A DNA stretch of 64,000 nucleotides, taken from Legionellales bacterium (lineage in GTDB: Bacteria; Pseudomonadota; Gammaproteobacteria; DSM-16500). A program made the translations under genes and the position numbers. The stretch spans positions 1 to 64,000 of the forward strand of contig CANJVW010000003.1 in assembly GCA_947478495.1 (NCBI GenBank). The letters are read 5' to 3'. Shown piece by piece: positions 8,154-17,713 of the stretch (position 1 is its first letter; each line of letters begins with the position of its first letter). Under the pieces are notes generated by a model. The model was not told the DNA's origin. It made no database searches and saw only the letters and a list, made by a program, of their open reading frames with translations.

Positions 8154-9446
8154 ATGTATTGGGTGGCTCGCAAAACACATTATTTGAAAGGTACGGTGGT
8201 TTTGCCCACCTCAAAATCCACGACGATTCGTGGATTTATTTTCGCGACACTTTCTCACGGTCAATCCACTTTAATCAACCCTCTCGATTCAGACGATACG
8301 CATGCTGCGATGCATGCGTGTGCTTCGCTCGGCGCGCGATTTGAGAAACAAAAGGATGGATTGCGTGTTCTGAGCAATGGCCTGCCATTGCTTGTATCAA
8401 GCGATACAATTAATACGGGTAATTCCGGGATTACCACCCGCTTCACTCTCCCATTATTGGGATTGCGACAAAATCACGAGACGCCTGTTATTTTAGATTG
8501 CTTTGATCAAATGCGTGCTCGATCCATGAAACCCTTGATTGATGTATTGCGTCAACTCGGGATGAGTATCGAATATTGTCGAACAGAGAATGAATTGCCA
8601 ATATCAGTGACAGGGAAACTGATCGGCGGAGATGTTGAGATAGAAGGCACACATTCTCAATACGTGTCTGCTTTATTAATTAGTCTGCCTTGCGCTTTGA
8701 GAAATAGCGTGATCGCTGTTAAAAATCTGAATGCACGCCCCTATGTCGATATGACACTTGATTTTTTAACACAACAGTCTATCGATATCACTCATACAAA
8801 AGCAAAAGCAGCCGATTATTTCACTATTACAGGCAATCAGCGATATGCGCCCATTCATTACCTGAATACAGCTGATTTTTCGTCAGCTTCTTGCTTGATC
8901 GCCGCCGCTGCGTTAATTCCAGGTGAAGTAGCGTTCCATGGGTTGGATTGCAATAGCACTCAAGGCGATAAAAAATTATTGGACGTGTTGCGCGAGATGG
9001 GCGCTGATATTCGATGGGAAGAAGGGGTGCTGTATATCACTGGAAATAAAAAATTAAAGGGTATTCGTATTGATGCAAACGCGATTCCGGATTTATTGCC
9101 TGCTTTGGCGGTTATCGGAACCGCAGCACGTGGTTTCACCGAGATTGTGAATGTGGCTCAAGCACGAATGAAAGAAACGGATCGTATTCGCTCGATGTGT
9201 GATGGGTTGCGAGCAATGGGCGCGCGCATTGATGAGCTGCCAGATGGCATGACGATCTATGAAAGTGAATTAAAAAGTGCTATGGTCGACGGATGCGATG
9301 ACCATCGCACCGTGATGGCTCTCACTGTTGCGGGTCTGCTGGCGGAGGGCGAAACACCTGTGTCGGATAGCGACGCTGTTTGCAAAACCTACCCTCTCTT
9401 TTTTGATCACCTACAATCGCTGGGCGCAGCGATGAGTCTGTCATGA
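8154..9446 (+). CDS. aroA: 3-phosphoshikimate 1-carboxyvinyltransferase (EPSP synthase)
   Basis: Transfers enolpyruvyl from PEP to shikimate-3-phosphate. Motifs are LPTSKSTTIRGFI at the N-terminus, NTGNSGITTRF (~residue 85), and late RMKETDRI (~345) and DDHRTVMAL. Length is 430 aa. The start at 8154 is one base after the pyrF stop, and the gene overlaps aroB by 4 bases. It begins an aroA-aroB-aroC block cotranscribed with pyrEF. Confidence 0.94.
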   Translation: MYWVARKTHYLKGTVVLPTSKSTTIRGFIFATLSHGQSTLINPLDSDDTHAAMHACASLGARFEKQKDGLRVLSNGLPLLVSSDTINTGNSGITTRFTLPLLGLRQNHETPVILDCFDQMRARSMKPLIDVLRQLGMSIEYCRTENELPISVTGKLIGGDVEIEGTHSQYVSALLISLPCALRNSVIAVKNLNARPYVDMTLDFLTQQSIDITHTKAKAADYFTITGNQRYAPIHYLNTADFSSASCLIAAAALIPGEVAFHGLDCNSTQGDKKLLDVLREMGADIRWEEGVLYITGNKKLKGIRIDANAIPDLLPALAVIGTAARGFTEIVNVAQARMKETDRIRSMCDGLRAMGARIDELPDGMTIYESELKSAMVDGCDDHRTVMALTVAGLLAEGETPVSDSDAVCKTYPLFFDHLQSLGAAMSLS

Positions 9447-10483
9447 AAAATATTAAACAAATGATGGTGTGGTTGCAAAAAAAAGCATTTAGCCAGTGCG
9501 TCATTGTCACAGATAATACCGTTAAAAAACACTACGGAATTTCATTGCAAAACAGTTTAGAAAAAGCGGGATGCAAAGCGCTCTTGATTTCTTTTCCTGC
9601 CGGTGACAAACATAAGAATAATGACATCAAAGAAAAAATCGAAACCCGGATGTTTGCCGCGAACGTTGATCGTCAAGCGGTGATTTTAGCGTTAGGGGGT
9701 GGCGTTATCGGCGATATCGCCGGTTTTGTGGCTGCCACTTATTTGCGAGGCATTCCTTACATTCAGATTCCAACGACTCTGCTCGCGATGGTGGATAGCA
9801 GTATCGGAGGGAAAACAGGAATCAATACAGTGCATGGAAAAAATACTATAGGCTGCATCTATCATCCTGTTGCCATTGTGCGAGAAATGGTTTTCTTAAA
9901 GACGCTTTCTAAAAAACACATGCTAAATGGATTGATCGAAATCATTAAGCTATTTTTAACCCATGATGCACAAAGTTTCAAGTATGTCGAAAAAAATCCG
10001 GATCGTATTTTAGAGCATGATGAGATGTGCCTTTCGTTTGTGATGAAGCGCGCGATTAGTATCAAAAAAAATATCGTGTCTCGTGATGAAACAGATAAAA
10101 ATGAACGCCTCTTGCTTAACTTTGGCCATACGATTGGCCATGCGCTAGAAAAATATTCTGATTATGCTATTCCGCATGGCGTCGCGGTTGGATATGGGAT
10201 GCTCGCTGAATCAGCGATATCGGTGCGCTTGGGGTTGTTGGAATTAGAAAAATATCATGTAATAAAAAATGTATTGGGTCGCTTGGGGTTGCGCACAGAA
10301 CATTTTAAAAAATGGGATGTTGATCGATTAATTTTGTCCACAAAAAATGATAAAAAAAATAAAAATAAGAAAACGCATTATGTGCTGTTAAGTGATTTAG
10401 GAAAAGCCTACGTGAAAGAAGATAGCCATACTCACGCGGTCGACGATAAGGTGGTGAAAAGCGTATTGAGGGGGTTGATGTGA
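9443..10483 (+). CDS. aroB: 3-dehydroquinate synthase
   Basis: Cyclises DAHP to 3-dehydroquinate using NAD+ and a metal. Seen are GGGVIGDIAGFVAAT (~residues 84-98), IPTTLLAMVDSSIGGKTG, and the metal-binding NFGHTIGHALE. The loop usually written GLAEVIK reads GLIEIIK here, a mild departure. The protein is 346 aa. Both ends overlap neighbouring aro genes by 4 bases. Confidence 0.93.
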   Translation: MKNIKQMMVWLQKKAFSQCVIVTDNTVKKHYGISLQNSLEKAGCKALLISFPAGDKHKNNDIKEKIETRMFAANVDRQAVILALGGGVIGDIAGFVAATYLRGIPYIQIPTTLLAMVDSSIGGKTGINTVHGKNTIGCIYHPVAIVREMVFLKTLSKKHMLNGLIEIIKLFLTHDAQSFKYVEKNPDRILEHDEMCLSFVMKRAISIKKNIVSRDETDKNERLLLNFGHTIGHALEKYSDYAIPHGVAVGYGMLAESAISVRLGLLELEKYHVIKNVLGRLGLRTEHFKKWDVDRLILSTKNDKKNKNKKTHYVLLSDLGKAYVKEDSHTHAVDDKVVKSVLRGLM

Positions 10484-11562
10484 GTGGCAATTCATTCGGA
10501 ACAATATTTAAAATTACAACTTGTGGCGAATCACACGGCGATGCTATTGGCGTGATTATTGATGGTTGTCCGTCGGATTTTGTGATATCGGAAGAGATGA
10601 TTCAAGCTGCATTGGATAGACGAAAACCAGGTCAAAGTGCTGTTACATCGGCGCGCGCAGAGCGGGACCGCATCCATATACTGTCAGGTATCTTTGAGGG
10701 TCGAACAACAGGGACGCCTATACTATTGCTTGCGTATAATCACGATGCCCAACCTCAAGATTATCAAGCGCTGAAGGACGTGTATCGTCCGTCGCATGCC
10801 GACTTTACCTATCGGCTCAAATACGGTGTTCGTGATTTTCGGGGCAGCGGTCGCGCGAGCGCAAGAGAAACATTAGCTCGAGTTGCCGCAGGCGCGATTG
10901 CGGAGCAGTTTCTAAAAGAAAAAGCGGGTATCGAAATTATCAGCTATGTAGAGCAAGTGGGACATCTCCGAACATGGATCGATCACGAAACGGTAACGAG
11001 AGATCAGATCGAATCAAATATCATGCGCTGCCCAGACGATTTTCTTGCGAGACAAATGATTGAGCTAGTAGAGCAAGTGAAAAGCGAAGGCGATTCCATT
11101 GGCGGTGTGATCAAATGCGTGATTCGTCATGCGGTGCCCGGTTTGGGCGAACCTGTATTTGATAAATTATCAGCCGATTTAGGTAAGGCGATGCTGAGCA
11201 TTAATGCGGTGAAGGGATTTGATATTGGCTTAGGCTTTGATTCTGTTGGCATGCGAGGGAGCGAGCATAATGATGCGATGATGATGCGAGAAGGCAAGCC
11301 CGCCTTTCGCTCAAATTCCGCAGGCGGTGTGTTGGGCGGCATTTCAACGGGAGAAGACATCTATTGCAGAGTCGCTTTTAAGCCCGTTGCGACGATTCAA
11401 AAAAATCAAAAAACAATCAACATGAACAATCAAGAAATCGATTTAAGCGTTGAGGGTCGACATGATCCGTGCGTCTTGCCTCGCGCGGTGCCGATTGTGG
11501 ATGCGATGGCGGCGCTTGTTGTGATGGATCATTATTTGCGACATTGCGCTTATCGGAAGTGA
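10480..11562 (+). CDS. aroC: Chorismate synthase
   Basis: Converts EPSP to chorismate with reduced FMN. Signatures are TTCGESHGDAIG at the N-terminus, RRKPGQSAVTSARAE, DFRGSGRASARET (~residues 126-138), and GRHDPCVLPRAVPI near the C-terminus. It starts with GTG inside the aroB stop. It is the last gene of the pyrEF-aroABC run. Confidence 0.95.
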   Translation: MSGNSFGTIFKITTCGESHGDAIGVIIDGCPSDFVISEEMIQAALDRRKPGQSAVTSARAERDRIHILSGIFEGRTTGTPILLLAYNHDAQPQDYQALKDVYRPSHADFTYRLKYGVRDFRGSGRASARETLARVAAGAIAEQFLKEKAGIEIISYVEQVGHLRTWIDHETVTRDQIESNIMRCPDDFLARQMIELVEQVKSEGDSIGGVIKCVIRHAVPGLGEPVFDKLSADLGKAMLSINAVKGFDIGLGFDSVGMRGSEHNDAMMMREGKPAFRSNSAGGVLGGISTGEDIYCRVAFKPVATIQKNQKTINMNNQEIDLSVEGRHDPCVLPRAVPIVDAMAALVVMDHYLRHCAYRK

Positions 11563-11626
11563 TAGATTGATATTGATGATGTCAGTCTCTATGATAGCGG
11601 GTGTAATCTTACTATGGAGAATGTTT

Positions 11627-11977
11627 ATGAAAAAGAAATTAGGTTGTTTGTTTGTCGTGTTAGCGGTAACGAGCGTTAATGCGTTTGCTGATGGTGCTCA
11701 GCTTCTGTTGCCAGGCAGTGGCGGAACATTTTCTTGCGCGGTTGCGCCGGGTGTGACGGGTGTTGCGGCGAACGCTGAAGTGCCATATACGTTGGCAAAT
11801 GTCACTGTTGATGCATGGGGAGACAACAAAAATCCATTACTTGTTGGACAGTGCTATTCTTATGCAAGGACGTGGGGAGCTTGGTTTAATAAAGGGTTGC
11901 CCTGGACGGATAGAATGGTGGGCAGTATGACTTCCGGAGACGCAGCATTTGTTTGTTCGACAGGATGCTTACCTTAG
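11627..11977 (+). CDS. Small secreted protein, unknown function
   Basis: A 116-aa protein with a clear signal peptide (MKKKLG, hydrophobic core, likely cleavage after AFA). The mature part is rich in Gly, Ala and Val, has four cysteines, and contains an LLLPGSGGTFSC stretch. No family is recognised. A longer reading from 11567 exists, but the ATG at 11627 gives the better signal peptide. A hairpin terminator lies just downstream. Confidence 0.65.
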   Translation: MKKKLGCLFVVLAVTSVNAFADGAQLLLPGSGGTFSCAVAPGVTGVAANAEVPYTLANVTVDAWGDNKNPLLVGQCYSYARTWGAWFNKGLPWTDRMVGSMTSGDAAFVCSTGCLP

Positions 11978-11990
11978 CCGGTTTTTCATG

Positions 11991-12012
11991 GGGGCGGAGG
12001 TTCGCCCCTTTT
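11991..12012 (+). terminator. Rho-independent terminator
   Basis: A 6-bp GC stem, GGGGCG / CGCCCC with loop GAGGTT, is followed by TTTT. It lies between convergent genes and fits termination of the small secreted protein gene, perhaps of both sides. Confidence 0.7.
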
Positions 12013-12412
12013 AGGTATTTTTTAACTGATCTATTTTAGACACCAATTTTTTCAATTGAATGATTTCGTCCGGTGAAAATTCCTTGTAGTGAGGCGTTCC
12101 CACATTGAGACAGAAATAGACAGAGGGTTCAATGCCCGCGATGAGGTCGCGTCCGGAAAGCGCCACGTGACCCATCTCTTCTTTGTGTTTTCCTGCCCAG
12201 CTATGCAATCGATCTAATGTATCAAATCCACTCAAAAAATGTTTCCCGTCAATCGTCGCAAAAAGAGGTGAAAAATCCTCATCACCTTGGTAATTTTTTT
12301 GAACGGGAATAAAGAGCATCGTTCGCAACAAGATGAGATACACCTGGTTCGCTGCCTGTTGCTGACCTTCGCGCGCGAAGGCTGCGGAAATGGCTTGATC
12401 GAGTTCAGTCAT
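12011..12412 (-). CDS. SseB-family N-terminal domain protein
   Basis: A 133-aa protein matching the SseB N-terminal domain pattern: NQVYLILLRTMLFIPVQ, then LFATIDGKHFLSGFDTLDRLHSWAG and a late SGRDLIAGIEPSVYFCLNVG stretch. The domain is common in small cytoplasmic proteins, and its biochemical role is unclear. There is no signal peptide. It converges with the small secreted protein gene. Confidence 0.7.
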   Translation of the reverse strand: MTELDQAISAAFAREGQQQAANQVYLILLRTMLFIPVQKNYQGDEDFSPLFATIDGKHFLSGFDTLDRLHSWAGKHKEEMGHVALSGRDLIAGIEPSVYFCLNVGTPHYKEFSPDEIIQLKKLVSKIDQLKNT

Positions 12413-12430
12413 GTTTTTTACTCAGCAAAT

Positions 12431-12480
12431 AGAATGAGTAGAGTATAACGCTATTCTTGGGTACAATCCTACTGTCTCGA
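12431..12480. promoter_or_regulatory. Promoter-like sequence repeated upstream of pckA
   Basis: This stretch contains TTGGGTACAATC (possible extended -10 TACAAT) followed by TGTCTCGAT. A diverged copy with the same motifs in the same order lies at 13796-13842 before pckA, roughly 80% identical with a 3-base gap. It precedes the DUF6356 gene. Confidence 0.5.
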
Positions 12481-12508
12481 TGGAGTGTCGATTGGACGGT
12501 TCTCATTC

Positions 12509-12763
12509 ATGCCAGTTTCGATAAAAAAAGAAATTATCCGTATTTTCACAGAGCATCCAAAATCCATAGGAGAAACCTATTTTCAACATTTACGATTTGC
12601 CAGCGCAAATGGTTTGAGACTGGTCTATTCTGGGTTAGCTTGCATTGTTCATAGCGTATTACCGTTTTTATTTATCGATACAGCAAGCGACGTTGTGAAA
12701 AAAATGTATGCGCATATGATACAGCGAAAAGAAGAGGGTGATTGCAAGGAGCCACTATCCTAA
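12509..12763 (+). CDS. DUF6356-family protein
   Basis: An 84-aa protein recognised by its pattern: HPKSIGETYFQHLRFA, then GLACIVHSVLPFLFIDTASD, then MYAHMIQRKE. Function is unknown. One hydrophobic helix is in the centre. An alternative GTG start at 12485 would add 8 residues. It is one base from the yeiH-like gene, so the two are probably cotranscribed. Confidence 0.7.
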   Translation: MPVSIKKEIIRIFTEHPKSIGETYFQHLRFASANGLRLVYSGLACIVHSVLPFLFIDTASDVVKKMYAHMIQRKEEGDCKEPLS

Positions 12764-12764
12764 T

Positions 12765-13787
12765 ATGTCTTTTTCAAAGGAAAATCGTAGCCATACGTTA
12801 AATGGCATTGTATTTGTAGCTCTGTTTGCATCATCCAGTTTATATTTAGGCGAGCTGCCCTGGATTGCTAACATGGGAATCAGTTGTCTTGTTATTGCTA
12901 TTATTCTGGGTATTTTTTATGGCAATACGCTGCGTTATCAACTGCCACCCAAATGGACGCCTGGGATTCAGTTTTCTGCCAAATACGTGTTAAGGCTCGC
13001 CATTATTCTGTATGGGTTTCGCATCAGCTTTCAGCAAATGATCTCTGTGGGAGCAACAGGATTTGCGTTGGATATAGCAGTGGTGGGATTGACATTATTG
13101 TTCGGCACGTTCGTTGGCGTGAAAATACTTAAAATGGATCGACATATTGCTCTTCTGATTAGCACGGGGGCGGCGATCTGTGGGGCAGCGGCTGTCTTGG
13201 CAGCGGAAGAAGTATTAAAGAGTGAGCCTTATAAAGCGGCGATCGCAGTGGGCACCGCTGTACTCTTTGGTATGACTGCCATGTTTATTTATCCTGCACT
13301 TCAGCATGCGGGCATCCTAGGCTTAAGCAATCATCAGTTTGGTCTATTTGCCGGTGCTAGCATTCATGAGGTCGCTCAAGTCGTTGTGGCTGGCGTGAAT
13401 GTGAGTCCCGAATCAGGAAGCATTGCTGTTATTGTGAAAATGATGCGAGTGTTGTTGCTGGTACCTACTTTGATTTTTTTATCTTTTTATGAATATCGTC
13501 TATCGAAGTTACGGACGAGCCGACACCCTTTGGCGAATGTCCCTTGGTTTGCTGTTTTTTTTGTGATGATGATAGGCATCAATTCATTACATATTCTGCC
13601 AGCATCCTTTGTTATTTTAATGAATAAAGGAGATCTTTTTTTATTAACCATGGCAATGGCCGCGATCGGAATGGAAACGAATTTAATAAAAATAAAAAAG
13701 GTTGGATTGGCACCACTGTATCTGGCAAGTATTTTATTTGTATGGCTAACGGTTGGTGTTTATTTGCTCGTTAAGTTTGTTCTCTAA
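12765..13787 (+). CDS. YeiH-family putative sulfate exporter
   Basis: A 340-aa polytopic membrane protein of the UPF0324/YeiH family (about nine to ten helices). Family segments include [32 protein letters not shown], and [18 protein letters not shown]. The start is the ATG at 12765. The substrate is uncertain; some members are annotated as sulfate exporters. Together with the DUF6356 gene it lies between two diverged copies of a promoter-like sequence. Confidence 0.88.
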   Translation: MSFSKENRSHTLNGIVFVALFASSSLYLGELPWIANMGISCLVIAIILGIFYGNTLRYQLPPKWTPGIQFSAKYVLRLAIILYGFRISFQQMISVGATGFALDIAVVGLTLLFGTFVGVKILKMDRHIALLISTGAAICGAAAVLAAEEVLKSEPYKAAIAVGTAVLFGMTAMFIYPALQHAGILGLSNHQFGLFAGASIHEVAQVVVAGVNVSPESGSIAVIVKMMRVLLLVPTLIFLSFYEYRLSKLRTSRHPLANVPWFAVFFVMMIGINSLHILPASFVILMNKGDLFLLTMAMAAIGMETNLIKIKKVGLAPLYLASILFVWLTVGVYLLVKFVL

Positions 13788-13795
13788 ATCGCACA

Positions 13796-13842
13796 GAATG
13801 GGTGGAGTGTTGCACTATTGTTGGGTACAATCATGTCTCGAT
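13796..13842. promoter_or_regulatory. Promoter-like sequence upstream of pckA
   Basis: This carries TTGGGTACAATC and TGTCTCGAT, as in the copy at 12431-12480. It precedes the pckA ribosome site TAGGAGG (before the ATG at 13867). It may be the native pckA promoter, and the upstream copy may derive from it or the reverse. Confidence 0.5.
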
Positions 13843-13866
13843 TGTGTTTCTGTAGGAGGAATTCTG

Positions 13867-15453
13867 ATGATATCATCTCAAGAGAAAGCAGCTGTCAATC
13901 AAAAAATTATTCTTAATGCCTCATGTGAAGAACTCGTGACAGTTGCACTTGCCTCTCATGAAGGCGTGTTAGCATCCAACCAAGCATTGACGGTGACGAC
14001 GGGTCCGCGTACGGGGCGCTCCCCTAAAGATCGTTTTATTGTGCGCGATGCAGAAACAGATACAACAGTAGATTGGAATACAATTAACCAACCTATTTCT
14101 GCCGATTCTTTCTTGAGTATTTGGCAGCGCGCGACGCATTACTTAGAAACGAAGCCTGTATCGTTTGTGTCTTATCTTCAGGTAGGCGCCGAAAAAAAAT
14201 CAGCTTTGACGGTTAAAGTAATCACGGAGCTCGCGTGGCATGCTTTATTTGTGCGTAATTTATTAATCACACCTGAGGCACCTCATATCACAGATCAACC
14301 GTTGCAATGGACCTTGCTTTGCGTGCCGGGCTTTAAAACAGATCCTGCTCGCGATCAGGTGAATAGCGACGCAGCCATTATGATTGATTTTTCTCATAAA
14401 AGAGTCCTCATTTGCGGTACGTATTATGCCGGCGAAATGAAGAAATCGATGTTTTCTGTCTTAAACTTTATTTTACCCGCTCACGAAATACTGCCCATGC
14501 ACTGCGCTGCCAATGTGGGAAAGGATGGTAAAACCGCTTTATTTTTTGGATTGTCCGGCACAGGTAAAACAACATTATCTGCGGATCCGGAGCGCTATTT
14601 GATCGGTGATGACGAACACGGCTGGAGCGCTGAAGGCGTATTTAATTTTGAAGGCGGTTGTTACGCCAAATGTATTGATTTGTCACGTGAGCGCGAACCC
14701 GTGATCTGGGACGCGATTCGATATGGCACGGTAATGGAAAATGTGGTGTTGAATCCTCAGACGAAAGAGCCGAATTATACGGATTCTCATTTGACGCAAA
14801 ATACGCGCGCTGCTTATCCGCGCACGTATATTCCGAGTCGCATTGAGAGCAATCAAGCGGGACAGCCGAATGCCGTATTATTCTTAACATGTGATCTCTA
14901 CGGCGTATTGCCGCCTGTTGCGCGTCTTACAGCAGCGCAAGCCGCCTATTATTTCTTGAGCGGTTATACAGCTCTTGTAGGCAGCACTGAGATGGGTCAA
15001 GGAACCGGTATCAAAGAAACGTTTAGCACATGCTTTGGTGCGCCCTTTTTCCCACGGCCCGCTGGTGTCTATGCGGATTTGTTAATGAAGCGCTTAGAGG
15101 GTTCTGGCGCAACAGTTTATTTGGTCAATACAGGCTGGACGGGTGGTGCGCATGGTCAAGGCGGTAGTCGTTTCTCGATTCCCACGACCCGTGCAGTGGT
15201 GCGTGCGATTGTGAGTGGTGAGTGTCAGCGCGCGGAATATTCATCCGTTCCAGGATTTCATTTTGATATTCCGAAAGCAGTGACGGGCGTTGATAGTAAA
15301 TTATTGAATCCTGTTGAGGCGTGGTTCAACGAGGAAGCCTACCAAGCGAATGCCCGAATATTGATGGGAAAATTCATTGAGAACTTTAAAAAGTTTGACG
15401 TGAATGATGCGATTCGACAGGCCGGGCCGACATCCTTCTTTGTCACCCCGTAA
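13867..15453 (+). CDS. pckA: Phosphoenolpyruvate carboxykinase (ATP)
   Basis: Converts oxaloacetate and ATP to PEP, the gluconeogenic entry point. The P-loop [14 protein letters not shown] lies near residues 230-243, followed by DDEHGWS and [11 protein letters not shown], with [10 protein letters not shown] at the N-terminus. Length is 528 aa from the ATG at 13867, which has a strong AGGAGG. Gluconeogenesis suits an amino-acid-using intracellular bacterium. Confidence 0.95.
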   Translation: MISSQEKAAVNQKIILNASCEELVTVALASHEGVLASNQALTVTTGPRTGRSPKDRFIVRDAETDTTVDWNTINQPISADSFLSIWQRATHYLETKPVSFVSYLQVGAEKKSALTVKVITELAWHALFVRNLLITPEAPHITDQPLQWTLLCVPGFKTDPARDQVNSDAAIMIDFSHKRVLICGTYYAGEMKKSMFSVLNFILPAHEILPMHCAANVGKDGKTALFFGLSGTGKTTLSADPERYLIGDDEHGWSAEGVFNFEGGCYAKCIDLSREREPVIWDAIRYGTVMENVVLNPQTKEPNYTDSHLTQNTRAAYPRTYIPSRIESNQAGQPNAVLFLTCDLYGVLPPVARLTAAQAAYYFLSGYTALVGSTEMGQGTGIKETFSTCFGAPFFPRPAGVYADLLMKRLEGSGATVYLVNTGWTGGAHGQGGSRFSIPTTRAVVRAIVSGECQRAEYSSVPGFHFDIPKAVTGVDSKLLNPVEAWFNEEAYQANARILMGKFIENFKKFDVNDAIRQAGPTSFFVTP

Positions 15454-15550
15454 AAATCCCGCTCACAGTCTTCGACAAGAAAAATTCTCGCAGCACCTGT
15501 ATTTTCTGTTAAGGGAAAGGGGCGGGAGGTAAGGATTTTGCAGGGTGACA
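15441..15550. repeat. Imperfect inverted repeat after pckA
   Basis: TGTCACCCCGTAAAAATCC at 15441 and its near-complement GGATTTTGCAGGGTGACA ending at 15550 form outer arms of about 18-19 nt. The pckA stop codon lies within the left arm. It sits between convergent genes and may act as a bidirectional terminator or be a decayed palindromic element. Confidence 0.5.
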
Positions 15551-15556
15551 GGAGGT

Positions 15557-16330
15557 TTATTTTATTGAATCCAAACTGACTTCGTTAAGTGCCTGTCCCA
15601 TGCAATCATTGGCGACATCAGAGAGGGAGTAGCTCGTCTCACCGAACCAACGTTTAATGGCCACAAGTTCACGTCCTCGTAGATAAATATAGAAGGAAAG
15701 ATAAGCGACATCGAGATCTGTTTTTTGATGAGCGTCAAATAGATACCGTTCAGCATAAGGCAATCGTTTTTTGGATTCTGTTTCGGTGTATTCCGCGATA
15801 CAACGGGCTGCATCTTCTGCCGTTTCCGCTTCTTCGCAACGGGCTTGAACGTCTGCATAATCTTCAATGCGTTGATTCAAGATAGTATTGAGTTCGTCTT
15901 CTTTGAATAGCTCGGACAATCCGCTAGGGACTCGTTCGTCCTCAGCAAATACTTTATTGATAAAATCGGCGACATGGATGCAAATAATGTTTTCATTGAG
16001 GTAACGACGAAAAAAAGAAGTGGCAAGGCATGCCCGCTTAAATGAAGTGAGATTAAGATACACTTTTCCATCGCTCAAGATAAAGGTTCCAAGGCGAATC
16101 AGCCTATCCTTTTTTTCAAAGAATTGGATGGATTCAAAGTGAACATCATCGCATTCTGCTCGCCAATACCAATTCCAGGAATGAGGCGTCGCATTTCTTT
16201 CGATACATTGTAATTGTTCAAGCGCTTGTATGAATTGATTAGAGTTAAGGAGGTCGTAGGTGAGGCGAATGGGTTGATACGCTTCGCCGGTATCAACGGT
16301 CAAAAATGGCTTTTGCACCCTCTCAAACAT
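15557..16330 (-). CDS. Hypothetical protein
   Basis: A 257-aa soluble-looking protein with no signal peptide. It is rich in aromatic and charged residues. A Glu/Ala-rich helical stretch (ARCEEAETAEDAARCIAEYT) lies near residue 165, and DVAYLSFYIYLRGRELVAIKRW near residue 212. No family is recognised. It has no operon partner. Confidence 0.7.
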   Translation of the reverse strand: MFERVQKPFLTVDTGEAYQPIRLTYDLLNSNQFIQALEQLQCIERNATPHSWNWYWRAECDDVHFESIQFFEKKDRLIRLGTFILSDGKVYLNLTSFKRACLATSFFRRYLNENIICIHVADFINKVFAEDERVPSGLSELFKEDELNTILNQRIEDYADVQARCEEAETAEDAARCIAEYTETESKKRLPYAERYLFDAHQKTDLDVAYLSFYIYLRGRELVAIKRWFGETSYSLSDVANDCMGQALNEVSLDSIK

Positions 16331-16390
16331 CCTTTTTTCCTCAAGACTGCCTTACTGGCAGCCTTAGTGTATAACAGCATTGCTCTATTG

Positions 16391-16606
16391 TCAGCGTTGT
16401 TGACGACTTATTTTCGAAATGATACCCCCCCCGCTATTGCCTTGTTCCGAGCGTCTTTGTATAGAGGATAGGCTGGGTATTGCTCGATTCCTTTCTAGGC
16501 CTTTCTCGATAGCGCGACTGAGTTTATCAGATATTTCAAACATTCCTTCTTTGTCTTCAAGTGATCTAGGGTATATGAAAACAGATTTATCGCTGGTCAT
16601 GATCAT
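16391..16606 (-). CDS. Possible small gene or gene remnant
   Basis: A 71-codon frame whose segment ISDKLSRAIEKGL resembles INDSLSRAIQNVL at the start of the neighbouring protein at 16737-17057. A run of eight C (plus strand) at ~16426-16433 lies within the frame and could have caused a frameshift. This may be a decayed paralogue. Beyond it, the 16331-16736 interval holds nothing else I can support. Confidence 0.3.
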   Translation of the reverse strand: MIMTSDKSVFIYPRSLEDKEGMFEISDKLSRAIEKGLERNRAIPSLSSIQRRSEQGNSGGGIISKISRQQR

Positions 16607-16736
16607 GGCTTATATCCTCACTATTTATCGGGCAGAAACTTACAATAAACTCAGCCCACCTTCTTAAATGCGGATGAGTATATACCGATTGAGATTTTTT
16701 TTCATAATCTTTTTACTGGCTTTTTTATTGCTGGAT

Positions 16737-17057
16737 TTATCTCGGGCGTCTGTTAGGCAATATTGTGTTACTTTGTTGTTTTTTTTGACTTTTATTGTAC
16801 AGCTGATCTAACTGATGAGTCATGAGGATTGCAACGTTTTCTTCTATTTTTCGAATAACATCTGGGTTGACGTCAGCTCTTTGAGAAGCAACGAGTATCC
16901 GTCCCAACAGTTGTCTGGGGTCGCAGGCTGTTTTTGAAGACAGTAATTCGAGAAAAGCATGTTTGATAGCCGCCTTACCGCGCTTTGATAAAATATGTTG
17001 GGGCGGCAGGACGTTTTGGATGGCGCGACTCAGCGAATCATTTATTTTGTTACGCAT
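16737..17057 (-). CDS. Hypothetical protein
   Basis: A 106-aa, basic, helical protein (MRNKINDSLSRAIQNVL start; KSQKKQQ-rich C-terminus). No signal peptide and no recognised family. It diverges from the type II secretion block, with only ~78 bp to the gspG start. Confidence 0.55.
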   Translation of the reverse strand: MRNKINDSLSRAIQNVLPPQHILSKRGKAAIKHAFLELLSSKTACDPRQLLGRILVASQRADVNPDVIRKIEENVAILMTHQLDQLYNKSQKKQQSNTILPNRRPR

Positions 17058-17135
17058 ACATCTTCCCCTTACTCCCCTCGCATGATTGAAGTATAATCAA
17101 TGTGTGATCTATGGGTGAGAATAGAGGATAACGTA

Positions 17136-17573
17136 ATGAATGCATTAAAAAATATTTTTTTTAAGCAACGCGGGTTTACCCTGATCGAAGTGATGGTTGT
17201 TGTCGTGATTTTGGGTATTTTAGCAGCGATTGTCGTGCCTAAGATTATGAGCCGCCCGGAGCAGGCGAGACTCTTGAAGGTTAAGCAAGATATCATGGCT
17301 ATTCAAAGCGCATTAGATCTGTATAAATTGGATAACAGCCTTTATCCGACAACAGATCAAGGATTGCAGGCGCTTGTCACGAAACCGACGTCAGATCCTG
17401 CTCCCACCAGTTGGAAATCGGATGGATACCTTCATCAATTACCAATGGATCCTTGGAAGCAGCCTTATCAATACATGAATGATGATGACAATTTGCGCAT
17501 CTTTAGCGTGGGCCCCAAAGGATTGGGGGGTGATTCAGCAATAGGGAATTGGAATATGGATAGTGCGAAATAA
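17136..17573 (+). CDS. gspG: Type II secretion major pseudopilin
   Basis: GspG forms the pseudopilus that pushes exoproteins through the secretin. The prepilin site RG^FTLIEV (cleavage after Gly, Glu5 present) precedes the hydrophobic MVVVVILGILAAIVVP helix. The C-terminal core has YPTTDQGLQAL, LPMDPWKQPYQY and GPKGLGGD, the usual calcium-site region. The start at 17136 gives a normal leader; an upstream ATG at 17100 would lengthen it. Confidence 0.95.
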   Translation: MNALKNIFFKQRGFTLIEVMVVVVILGILAAIVVPKIMSRPEQARLLKVKQDIMAIQSALDLYKLDNSLYPTTDQGLQALVTKPTSDPAPTSWKSDGYLHQLPMDPWKQPYQYMNDDDNLRIFSVGPKGLGGDSAIGNWNMDSAK

Positions 17574-17690
17574 AACGACCCGCTATGGGCAATCTATTGC
17601 GAAAAAATTCCTCGAAATGCTCACATACTGACATGTATGCTCCCCTTTCTCGTCATTTTTTCGCAATACCTTGCCACATATCTGGCCGTT
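17574..17690. repeat. Imperfect palindrome between gspG and gspH
   Basis: The gap is one inverted repeat. TATTGCGAAAAAAT at the left mirrors ATTTTTTCGCAATA at the right, and the centre is CATAC-TGACAT-GTATG. Outer ends AACGACC and GGCCGTT also pair. It separates gspG from gspHIJKLM and may terminate or attenuate transcription after the abundant pseudopilin. Confidence 0.75.
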
Positions 17691-17713
17691 TTATATAGGG
17701 GGCATGAGAGAAA

